Assembly: GCF_947623445.1 (NCBI RefSeq)
Contig: NC_135247.1
Coordinates: 3,350,501-3,414,500 of the forward strand
DNA: 64,000 bases
Source of the DNA: Clavelina lepadiformis
Lineage: Eukaryota; Chordata; Ascidiacea; Aplousobranchia; Clavelinidae
Reading direction: 5' to 3'
A model generated the notes under the pieces. That model did not search any database, had not been told where the DNA came from, and saw only the letters and a program-made list of their open reading frames with translations. The stretch's first letter is position 1. Every line of letters starts with the position of its first letter. Made by a program: the position numbers and the translations under genes. This document shows positions 13,096 to 24,256 of this stretch, piece after piece.

Positions 13096-13330
13096 AGTTC
13101 ACTGATGCCGAACAAAATTTTGATTTCTATTAGAAAAAATACAACGGTTGAAATTATTCTAAATCAGCTCTGCAAATAACCAAGAGAGTTAGTAACATTA
13201 TGACACAACAAAGAAAACGATTCTGCAAAACTAAATGTATGAAATAGGCATGAAACTAAAATTACTGTAGGCCTAAATAAAGTTTAAACATTTCTTCATG
13301 TTATCTATAACCATACATTCAATGCATAAC

Positions 13331-13375
13331 GATATAACAATGACAACAATGATATAACAACAATGATATAACAAT
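13331..13375. repeat. tandem GATATAACAA-type repeat, three imperfect copies
   Basis: GATATAACAATGACAACAAT is followed by two shorter copies built on GATATAACAA and CAAT. It is a simple tandem duplication. Confidence 0.7.
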
Positions 13376-15152
13376 GCATTCCACACAATGCAGAATCATG
13401 ACAGTGCATGAACGTTAAAGAGTTTTCTTAAACAATTAAATGAGAAAGTAAACGCAGTAAACAGGTGACACATGAACAAACTGTGACCTACAGGCCCGAC
13501 CGAAAAGTAGAGTAGTTTTCGACAAGAACTCGTGTGTGCAAAGACTGAAGGTTTAAGGTGATGGCGTGCACTGAACCCATAAATCTTTTTTATTTATTAC
13601 AAATTGGCAACTGGCAAGAAGATAAAATAGTTTGGTGTCCACGTTGAAGAAATTTGTACGTGCAGGTGCCACACTTTCCATTATGGCCTACAGAACAGAC
13701 CTCAGACCTCATCTCATATATGACAGTCAGAGATCAAAAATATGGTTTCAAAATATGGATCTATAGAGTTTATCATTTACTTTTCATCTAGATATGTTGT
13801 ACACTGAAGATATCATGTAAAACTGTTCGTAAAGCTTTGAAAGTTAAACATATAGCATATGATAACCATTTATACACATAGTTAGCCAATAAAACATCTC
13901 TGAGACCCTACTGGAATATTGTTTTCAGAGCGCCGGTAAACGTAATGTCAAAATTTGCATCATGCCACCATAATAATTATAACATAAAATATAGGGCAAA
14001 CAGCAATTTTGTGTAAGAAAATTGGCAAAGAAGCCGACTTTCTGTGCTGAAGAAATACAGAGATCCAGCGCATCATACAAAATTTCTAGTAGGGCACTGG
14101 GATAGAAGTTTACCAGATTGAGAAAAGATATCATTTAAATAACAAATCTCAAAAACATGATTTTAGCATAAAAGTTGTATGTTGAACACTGTTTTATTCC
14201 CTTACAAAAATTGCAAATTGTCCAGTCTGGACAAAAAGTGGCAAAGTGGGAGAACTTTATTACTTTTAAAAAGGTTAATATAACACATACGTTTACAAAG
14301 TACAAACTCCTGTGTAAAATGCAAAAAAATTGATACCTTAAAATTTGAAGAGTGCTAAGTCAGATCCTTCAACTTATCGCCATTGCAAGTGTTATTTTAC
14401 TGAATGCCAAGCTTGTTTCTAGGATTTCAGTACGGTCAGCTATGCTACTGGTAGCTTACAAAACTAAAAAAACAGTGTTTAATAGGTAGCCTACTGTATG
14501 AAGCTTTCTGCTGAAGTTGAAGTACCTTAGGTTGCTAGCCCTCTGTTTACTATGGGGTTAAGCTCCTGACATAAAAAGCTGATAGTGGTAGCTTGGCCAA
14601 TATGGAACATTTTATTTTCATTCGTTCACATTCGTCGCTTTTGACTGGCTATGTTTTTCTCAGTCCAGCTTTGCTGTAAGTCTGCGTCTCTGCGATCTTC
14701 CCAACCTAAACTAAGCTAGTATCGTTGTAATGTCTATGATAGATGACAACTGCAGTAAACATTACATTAAAACAAAATCAAAACAACAAGCAAGAATATT
14801 CGAAAAATTGTAAGATTAATTCGAAAGTAATAAAGTTTTTGTTCATTTAAATTATTTTATATTTTAAATTAGAAATATATTTAAATTTTTATAAAATCTA
14901 TTGCATCGATTTTAAATTTAAAAATACAGTATGTACTTTAACAATCTTTTAAATTATATGATATATTTATGTTTGTTACTAATATGTCTTAATGTGTGCT
15001 CTGGTTTGTTTACCCTTAAATGTAGCTGTTTAGATGAACTGCGGAAACCATGGTAAATAAATACTGAATATTGTGCAGTATTAATAGTTAGGAAATGATA
15101 ACCGTTATATTACAGCTAGCCTATGTTTGTTCAACGTCTTTTTTCTCATAAT

Positions 15153-15204
15153 TTACGTAAATGTGCCACAATTTACGTAATGGTTTTTGTCATAAATTAC
15201 GTTT
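15153..15204. promoter_or_regulatory. cluster of TTACGTAA palindromes
   Basis: Two identical TTACGTAA sites start exactly 20 bases apart (15153-15160, 15173-15180), and a third near-copy TTACGTTT lies at 15197-15204. TTACGTAA is the consensus for PAR-bZIP, E4BP4 and C/EBP-type factors. It lies about 2 kb upstream of the VWA gene start. Function is inferred only. Confidence 0.35.
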
Positions 15205-16994
15205 TAACATAATCTAGCGACATCAGTTCCATTGGATTTGAAATTGCACCCACCACCCCAGGCAAATTTTAAGTTCGTACTCAATTGGCAGCCCAAAAAT
15301 TTATTCAAAAAAAATTCGTAATGAACTTCACCAAATCATAATTGCACTTAGCCTAAACTAGCTCAAAAGGTTTGCCGCAAAACAATTTAAACCCCTGGGT
15401 GCAAAGATCATAGAAATCCTGCAAGACTTAGGCTAATAGAAAGGCTTTGGGTGCAAAACCATAACTACCCGTAGGTCTTGTACTAGGGCATTTTTGTTGT
15501 TCTGTAACATCTTTTACTTCCTATAGTTAATAGCAAAAATTTACCGTATGAAGTAGTCAATTTTGTGGTTACTAAAAACTAATGATCTAGGCTGTAGGTA
15601 ACAAACCATCGGCTTACAAAATTGGTACCAAGAGTAATGGATTCGGGTCCATGAATAGTATAAAATTGTCTGAGTGATTCTATCCAATATCAAACTAATT
15701 GTTAATAACAAAATAAGCTGCTTGCATGTCTTTTCTTTTAATTCAGCTGCTTACCTCAAACAACGCAAAGTGGCGGTTTGCTAACTTTTTGGTCATCCAA
15801 AATACCCCATGTAATTGTGGCGGCCTCGTAGGACAATTTTACATTAACTTTTCGTTCTCACGCTAAATTTATATTCTTTTGTTGATTATCTTCCTTCATA
15901 AGCGTTGCGTTTTTAGTCACACAGCATTACATTTAGCACGATTATAGTTCGACTGAGTTCACGTTGTTTTATTCTGCCAATAAAGTTTGATTAGTTTATC
16001 TGTTGGCAATTCGCTGAGCGCATATGCAATGCCCAGATGTACTCGCAACCTGCAAATACGTACAAGTGGAGTTGGATATGGCCTCCGTTATTTGGAACAT
16101 CTTCATCTCGGAGCAACTTAGACGGCCACGTAATAAGGCTGACGCAGCAAATTTTGCAAAAACAGATAAAAAAAAATACAGAACAGGATGCTTTATTAAC
16201 AAAATGCATGCAAAAAATTAAATTGGATTTTTAGAAATTGCCTATCAAAGGCTATGATAGTTTAAAAGCAAGAATTTTGAGTATACTATGCAAAAAAGAT
16301 AAACATAACATTTCTACAAAAGTACGTGATCTGAGGTTCGAATCAAACAGCAGAAAAAAAAAGAACCCACACATGTACGGCAATAAAACGTAGAAAAATC
16401 AAAGCGAAATACGCAACAGCCACAATTAAATGGGCTAAATTTATAAGAATATTGGAGGTCTTCTTCTGGCGTCGTCGTAACTAAAACGTGGACATAAAAT
16501 TGAGATTTTCATTAAAGTTATGAAAACGAATGAAAAGCAAACTTGCTAAACCTTAACCAATCCAGAAGATAATTTGATGGTGACTGTAGTTTTGTTAGTT
16601 TAGGAACGGCAATGATTTAATTTACGGAGCCAAATCCTGGCCTAATAAATACTGCATTTTGATCATGTGTTGTGATTTTTTACAAATCTTAACCAAACAT
16701 GCACGCACATTGCTGCTGAAAAGTATACGAGAAAGAACAATAACCTACAGTAAAATCTTAAATACAAAATAAAAGAAAATGCAAAATTACTTCATTAAAT
16801 ATTATAATCAAGACAAAAGCACAAGTCTAAGAACATAAAACATTGGGTGCAACGGCTTGGACAACAACTACAAAGAATAAAAAACGTCCATCGTGTCGAA
16901 ACGAATTTCTTCACCAGGACGATGTCCATGCACAGTCCGGCATGCAAAACATGTCATAATTATGTCACAACGTCGTCATGGCAAAAGCGGCGCA

Positions 16995-19900
16995 TCAATC
17001 CACTGACCTTCCTGCTTTACCCATCTGTTGTTGGCCAGCTGGCAGATTGGTGGAACCAAACCTGTGAATGGTAACGCAGCCATGGTAACAGGATGGTCTT
17101 GGCATCACCGCCATTTGTGCCATGTTGCCGGATGTGACGTCATAACAATGAACGGCGTCCGTGGCTTCTGGTCCGCTTCCTTTCCCTCCTAAAACGTTAA
17201 AGGGCGACACATTTTAAAATATAAATTATTTTAAAGACATAATGTTTAAGAGCGTAAGTATCTGATGAATTTGCTATCACAAGGACTGGAATTTAACTGG
17301 GATTACCCCGTTAATTTTTGATAAATATGTGAGAGTGACGCATTGTACGTATTCTCTTGCATGCAGTAACTACTTCTGAAAGTAGGCTAGATGCAGTAAG
17401 TACAAAAACATATTTTATTTAAAAGGCTCAAAAATCAGTACAAAAGTTAAAACCCACCTGTTATGTAGAGCTTCCCGCCACATACAGTCATACCACAACT
17501 TTCCAACGAATCGCAGTCGACCAAAGTTGTATCCCAGCTGTCATTGAGTGGATCATAGCTATACACGGTCTTGTCTGCACCGCCTGATAAAATCGCATAA
17601 TTTCAGGGCAATTCACACAATAAATTTCCCGAGGGCAAGCTTACATAATGCCACGGATCTTTCAACAAACCATAAGCTATTACGCATTTACGTTTGGGAG
17701 AGTATAGTTACAAATTCTAAAATGATTTACTACTGATTAATACCCAAAGATATAACCATGTGGAAACAAAAAACGTTTCGCTACAGTACAAACTAGAGAT
17801 ATTACACCTTAATAAAGGAACACGTTGCATACCTATGACATATATTTTGCCGTTTAGTGTAGCTGCCGATATGTAGCGCTGTGGCGACGGCATTGCCGCC
17901 TTAGACATCCATTGATCCGTGTCTGGGTTGTAAACTTGAAGCTAAACGATTTCGATAAATCGATAATAAAAAGTCGAAATCAGATTGTTGATTTTCAACT
18001 TAATAAGATTGTATTCTTATGTATCAAAATATTTTCAGAGTACAAAATCAGTCAATACATAGCGTACATCACGTCATTCCCAAGCTATTGGTGTTCAACT
18101 GTTGATGAAGTATATATATTAAATATGCGTTTGAATAAATCACCCAAACCTCACTTTACACAAGGTGTTAACGTCATCAGTGCCAATGACGTAGAGCTTT
18201 CCATGACAAGTGGCAAGAGCACACAAAGTGACTGGAAATAGAATAGACGAAACTTCACCCCACGAGTTGGAAAAACTGAATCAATTACAAAATACGTTTA
18301 AAAAGGTTCGGGCCCATTTTACCTTAAATACTAAACAAGGAAGTTCCTATAGCAGGGCTACTAAACTATTTTTAGCTAAGGTCCAGTTACAAAAGTTCAA
18401 AATTTGCTTAGGTCCGTTATATAACTCTCATGAAATAATTTACAGTCCTACAAATGTATTAAAGTACGTTATATAAAATAATATAATTCTCTGGATGGGT
18501 ATTAATTTAATTTCAAAATCTCTGGATTTTAAAATATTAAATTCTCTAGGTTTTTTTAACACAACACATGAAATACGGTATATACAAAATCCGGCAAAGC
18601 GGTATTAGCAAAAGCAATAAGCGAAATTTATTTATTGTTCTGTTAGTCACAGCTAGTGGGAGAATTGGTATTTCTTATTTCTCACTAGTTCTTTAAATCT
18701 TGGTTCTAAAGCAGCGAGAACGAGTCGAAGGCAGTGGCGAAGGTTTTCATTGGTCATACAGATGCGAAGTTCATGTTTGAAAACGCTGACTTGCAGCTGT
18801 GCATTGTGACGTCAACAAGGCTTGTTTGATCTGTTTAAAATTGTGCTATTGTCTGTCGTTTGTTTGTTTTTGCAAATCAACGATAATGGATTTGTTTTGC
18901 TAAAAAAACGGTGTCCTTTATGAAGTCACAAATATGATTGTGACTTCATAAAGTTTCTTTATGACTTCCAATTAGCGCCTTGCTGATGATGGGCTTTACC
19001 CAGAAACAGCGCTGTCGAATGCTACATCTCCTTAGTAGTTTTGTAATAAACTTGTATAAACATCGTTTTACCAACAAAAGATGGCGCAAAACGCCTACTG
19101 CCCCGATTGACAAACGACCTATTAACAAAAACCGCTAGAAGACTAGTTTGAGCTACCACTTACACACTCGCTGATTAACTGAATAAGCAGGAATAAGAAA
19201 ACTAATGATGAACGATTTCATTTGCGTAAATACTGAGGCAGATTAGATCCGGATTCAACACTGAAAAGGTGCGCATTCGGACCGCGGTCCGCCAGTTGAG
19301 TAGCCCTGTCCTATAGTGTAATAAACTCAAAAGCCGTTTTTACGTTTCTCACGCATAGATAAAGTGTATTGTGGTCTTGTGACACATAAACAACGCTGTG
19401 AGTCGATTTCAATTTCAATCGACATACCGCGTAAGTTCTCAGACCTCTCCAATCGTAGCTTTGTGAAGTAATGATTCATAATCCAAAGGTTTTTTCGTTT
19501 TACTTTCAACCACAATCTATTTGTGTTAACCACACATTTGTACGATGTTGGACGCTTTGATGCTTTCGTAAATGACGACGTTAAAGAAAATACGTCACAT
19601 TTCTTAAACCTTTCAAGGTATAATACCTGTCATATTTCTCCACACTTGTTAATTTGTTCTTTCCGTCGTATCCTCCAACTACGTAGACGTGTCCTCCGAG
19701 TGTTATCATCCTGTGTCTCCATCTTCCCTTGCAAAGAGGAGCAATCTTCACCCAGTTATCGATGTGAGACTGCGCGTAAAGAAGATTGACTTGACATATG
19801 TTTTGAACTCCACCTGGCTCTGCAGGCATTTCGTTTTAATCCAGTCGCTATATCTTGAGTAGGCAATAAATTAACAAGCTTGACATATCTTTGCTCAAAC

Positions 19901-22900
19901 AAGCAGCTTCTTTTTGTGAGCTGTGCGTGTAGGCAGACGTTTTACATGAAGCGCACAATGTATTTGTTATAACTAAGTGTATAGCAAATATAATAAAACC
20001 AAGTATTTATACATGACATATAATAAAAACAAATTGTGCGAGCATAGGACCCAAATGGAGATGTACATCGAACACGAACTTTCACAGACATCTTCACAGT
20101 TCACCATATAACAACATTTACTTATACAGACGAACCTGATAAAGCCAAACGTCTCGCGAATGAATTCTCCCCCCACTGACAATGATGCTGTTTCTGAATG
20201 ACGCAATCGCGTATTCGGACTTGGTGAAGGCCGGAAGTTTGGCCAGTGATGACCACTGGTTAGTGACAGGGTCAAATGCCTCAACGTAAGGCATGTTGTA
20301 GCCGCCAATTCTGTCACATCCGCCAACGACGACCACTGATGCGCTGCAACCGGTTGACCGACGTGGGCGCGTCCGAGCGCTGTTAATTTCGTTGCCTGAA
20401 CGTGAAGTGATGGTATTTGAAAGACTGATATGTTATTTGGAGTTTAGCTTTTAGAGGTGACATAAAACGGATTACAGTCCAATTATTGCAGGCTTACCAC
20501 GTAAAGAGTAGACAAATGTAACTATAAAAATTAATCACACAGCGCACGATAATATTGACCTGATAAACAACTAGTTGGACCGCAAAGTGTTTGGCCTCAA
20601 GTTAATAACACCACAAGATCTGCTAACTGCAAAGTAGCAATTACAACCACTCTATAGGGAGAGCGGAAACAATGTGTCTGGTGAGCACAATAGTACCAGG
20701 TGTAGTTCCAAATACATTTGTCAAAAAGATAAAGATCTCACCTAAGATGTGATATTTTCTCGTTTCCTGTAGTATTGACTGGCAAGCTGGATTGGACAGA
20801 ACCTGTTCGTCACATTCTACAGTGTTAACGAAGTAACTAGGATGGATGAGGGGTAATCGAACGTATGAGAGCAATTCCGCAAAATCTTCGGACCTGGTGC
20901 AGCCCACATAAACGCGATATTAAGATTAGACTGTTCATATCGATTGATGAAACTAAAAGTCTATTGACAATCACAGCAGATCAATAGACGTAAAGCACAT
21001 TCCATAGTGCTTTGCAAACAAAGAAATTTAGTAGTTAAACTTTTACAACGACCACACAAGCTACATATATTCTGCAGCCTTAGCAGAAATGAGGTTTACA
21101 GGGGTCAAAAAGAACATCATAGCATAAATTTAAATAACAGAATTTCTTTTGTTTTATATGAACTAAATTGTTCCGATATTGACAACCGCGGTTTAATGGT
21201 GGATTTTATAACGTTACATTGTGTCGCAGTAACAAGCGTAAGAGGCAAGTACGTCAGCATTCTCCTGTATTTACCAACATTTGTGAGCTAAAATGCATCA
21301 AACAGGCAACCCTTATTGCTATCACTTAACATACTAAATGCATTCCTACCCAAGCCAAACCTTTAATTGTTGGGTGGATGGTTGAAATATTATACGAGGC
21401 GCCTTAGGCTATTAAAATAAATGTTGACCTCTATCGAATAAAATATTTCAATTGTTTCTGAAACTGTCAGGAGAAAATGAAACCGAGGAATGACAAGGTA
21501 ATCATGTTTGGCATGTTTGAACCATGCTTAAGTCATGTTTAAACGGCCGAATACTTATTAATGTCTTTACAAACACCTTGCAATGTGAAGTTAATTTTTA
21601 GAACAAAAATAATCCTAAGGTTATCAGTGACCAACTGAGATGTCCATACGGAAATATTCTAACGCACAATCAGATTTAATTAAATCCCACCTTCACAAAC
21701 TAGCAAACAAAAATAAATAAAACGTTTTCCCGAAAAACGGAAATTGTGGGCAAAAAATTACTGAGATAGTTCGACGACCGCTAAGTACCTATTTATGACG
21801 TCATGAGCCACCCAACGCTTCACAGCTTCATAAACTATCTCCTCACGTGACACGTTGATGTCGTCATCACTAATGTAGTCAATGACGCGAGATTTTGGAA
21901 GTTCCAAGAATTCTTCGTGCTAAAAAGAACACAAAAAGCACATACCAATAACAACGTAAAATTTTAGTCAGGGAAAAATTAATTTAGCCCATTCCTTTGT
22001 TTCAATAGTGAATCATTTTTATAACAGTAGGCTAATTCAATATTCTCTCAAAAACAAAATAAGCTTCTAAACTGAAGCTATAAAATCCGACCTTCCAAAT
22101 GTGATCAAGTCACTATTAATGGACCAACACAACTATACACTTGGCGTTTGTTTACAAAAACAGTTCTCCAAAAAAGGCAACAACCCTAAAAATTTGATTT
22201 CTCTTGAAAGAAAACCAAAGTCTCACCACAACAATGTCGGCGAATTTGTCCATGATCATGGTCGATGCTACTTTGAATAATTCTCCGAGGACGTGAGCTT
22301 CAGCAAACTCCCTCATCCCGATGCAGTTGCAGGGATCAAGTTGGGCTTCCAGAAACCTCGTGCAAGCTTCTCCGAGAGGAATGATCTGTGCAAAAGATGA
22401 GGATTCATCTTGGTCAGGTTCAAAAAGAAAAGTTATGATTAATCAAAAGGAGACATGAAAGACAATCTCTGTGTAATAGTTAATACCAACAGTGCAATAA
22501 CATGACCTTGTATATTCCAACACCAGAGTAATATCCAGAATAACTATGGACGGACGATGTTGTCATTCGTTTCAACGAACAAATAATTTTAGAAGCAATC
22601 AGTTTGTTGCCATTCGCTACAAACGGGTTGAAATAAAAGTAACACACAACTTAGATAACTTAGAAGATGGCGGGGTCATCCGTCTATTATAGCAGGTATG
22701 TAATTAATTCCATAATTGAATGCCACGAAGAGTTCGGGTAGGCTGAACGTAGAGCGCTTTATAATTAAACGTTTAAATGAGAGTTTGAAATTACAACAAA
22801 CCGCAATTATCGTTGAGTGTGTAAGTTTATAATGTATATAATGTTTATAACGTATATTTAAAGTACAATCTATAGTTTTGCAAACACAAATTAAATTTGC

Positions 22901-24256
22901 TTTAAACGAAGTTTACTCTACCGGCAAAGGCGTTAATTACTTTTTTATCCCAGTTTTAATGCAGGTAGGTTTCTTTGTAAACTCAATTTTCTAAAATAAG
23001 AAGATCATTGTCCGACAATCGCCGCCTTTAGTTAACTAGTTAGATTTGCATTTTTCAACAAGTTTTAAACCAAAAACTAAAACCACAATTCAAATAAAAG
23101 ACATACAGTAATTCGAGCAAAATTAGGGTCGTTTTAAAAAGGACAGTGCGTATACACCACATCATTCAATTCCATACAAATAACTTGGGGCAATGTTTTG
23201 GGCAGATCTTATCATCATTTAAATGGCAACTTTACGTAATAACAACGAAAAATAGCTGAAGTTGTTGCTGTACGATCCTTAGAATGTTTTTCTTCCCCAA
23301 GTTTAACCGTTAAACACGTTACATCATTCCACTTGTTCTAGCTAAAACCCATATATTAGCAATATTAAAGCGCACATTCAAAAACACACACACACATAAC
23401 TGTCAAACCTGAAACAAATTAGAAGCTTCAAGAAGCAGTTGAACGTTATTAGCAGTTATGGTGGCCTTCGAAGTGTAGAGATACTTGAGTAAGAGGTCCA
23501 TTACGTCAGCTTGCATCCCGTTTATTTGAACTAACATTTCCCGCGATTCTCGGTGATCGTTGCAGAACATGGCGCGAAAATACTTGCTCCCTATGAAAAT
23601 ATACAAGCGGTTACCATAATATCCAAGTAATTTGTATTCCCTGCAAGCGTCAAGGGTATCTCCTTCGGGATATAGGTCGGTAACCATATCACTGTGCCCA
23701 GTTATTTTGTTTTGCGCACAACGCACAAGAGCTTAATGCTATGGATCAGGAGATAAAAGACCTATGTAACAGCTGTTTATGCCACAATGAATGTGACATT
23801 TCATTGGTCTAACTTAGCGATGGGCAAAAGACTAAGGTGAGGCTTTTGAAATATGACAACCAATGAGAGAAGTTTTACGTGGATCAAGTGTAACATCGCC
23901 TCAAACCAGAGAATACCAGAAATGGTTAACTATATACGGTAAAGGCTTAACAAGATTTTGGCGTCTTATCGAGCCAAAATTTAACCGTTACCTGCTACTA
24001 AGACCGCTCTATGGCACGGGAATTCACGGTTTGCAGCTGAAAGGATAACGTCTGTGAATAAGCCCTTTTCTCTAAGCTGGTTGAAACATGCTAAGACTTC
24101 TTTGGCGTGTTTGTTGTTTTCAAATTCGTAAACGTCACCGGAAGTCCGGGTGACGTCGTCTTGAGTGGGGCTCTGGTCGCCCTCCATGGCTAACTTCTTC
24201 ACCACAGGTGGGTTAACACTCATCAGGGAACTGGCTCGTCTTAAACGCAACGGCAT
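16995..24256 (-). CDS. klhl24: KLHL24 orthologue (BTB-BACK-kelch substrate adaptor)
   Basis: Eleven phase-consistent exons encode 613 residues (human KLHL24 has 600): 24256-23992, 23590-23409, 22385-22227, 21919-21789, 20893-20742, 20395-20136, 19769-19627, 18275-18155, 17941-17833, 17583-17458, 17188-16995. The BTB domain (about residues 50-150) has GLFTDVI, FPCHRAVL and the KYFRAMFCNDHRESREMLV block. The BACK domain (about 155-270) has LDPCNC and HEEFLEL. Six kelch blades follow (about 300-590), with the linker RTRPRRSTG and the blade motifs VVVGGCDRIGGYN, WRHRM, VYVVGGYDGKN and the closing YHGCVTIHR, all KLHL24 hallmarks. KLHL24 links CUL3 ubiquitin ligase to substrates and in mammals acts on keratins and kainate receptors. 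A short acceptor (TTTTGAAG) lies 5 bases before the ATG. The C-terminal tail after HRFG is lineage-specific. Intron 7 holds a hAT element. Other long introns (20396-20741, 20894-21788, 22386-23408, 23591-23991) hold nothing recognised. Confidence 0.95.
18345..18352. repeat. left target-site duplication TCCTATAG
   Basis: It is identical to the 8-mer at 19309-19316, directly outside the other end of the hAT element. Confidence 0.92.
18653..18820 (-). pseudogene. hAT transposase C-terminal fragment, frameshifted
   Basis: One frame gives CKSAFSNMNF, the start of the hAT dimerisation region. After a frame change near 18755-18775 another frame gives TNENLRHCLRL, then LEPRFKELV and a terminal FSH before TAG (18653-18655). 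The C-terminal ...SH ending is typical of hAT transposases. The rest of the transposase is missing, and with it the DDE catalytic core, so this copy cannot encode an active enzyme. Confidence 0.8.
18976..19022 (+). ncRNA. hammerhead-ribozyme-like motif inside the hAT element
   Basis: The core is intact: CTGATGA (18983-18989), stem II TGGG-CTTTA-CCCA (18990-19002), GAA (19003-19005), the self-complementary ACAGCGCTGT as stem III (19006-19015, able to form a 3-bp stem with a GCGC loop or a dimer stem), T before and C at the cleavage position (19015-19016). Stem I between 18977-18982 and 19017-19022 pairs at only four of six positions and has a G-G closing mismatch. AATAAA follows at 19045-19050. 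It resembles retroelement-borne type I hammerheads that have begun to decay. Activity is not shown. Confidence 0.5.
19309..19316. repeat. right target-site duplication TCCTATAG
   Basis: It is identical to 18345-18352. The exact match suggests the insertion is not very old. Confidence 0.92.

Larger units (their letters stand above)
13096..16994. other. intergenic region between the VWA gene and klhl24
   Basis: This is about 3.9 kb of AT-rich sequence without a supported exon. The right side should hold the klhl24 3' UTR on the minus strand, with AATAAA-type signals at about 16192-16197 and 15968-15973. The left side should hold the VWA gene promoter. The stretch at 14820-14960 is almost pure A+T. 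It also holds a short tandem repeat (13331-13375) and a TTACGTAA cluster (15153-15204). Confidence 0.6.
18353..19308 (-). mobile_element. hAT DNA transposon remnant with intact ends and 8-bp target duplication
   Basis: The left end reads CAGGGCTACTAAAC and the right end is GTTGAGTAGCCCTG. These are terminal inverted repeats matching at 13 of 14 positions. Both ends are flanked by the identical 8-mer TCCTATAG (18345-18352 and 19309-19316), the target-site length of hAT elements. A GC-rich palindrome CGGACCGCGGTCCG sits just inside the right end. The 956-bp body keeps only the transposase tail on the minus strand, so it is non-autonomous. It sits wholly inside klhl24 intron 7. Confidence 0.93.
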
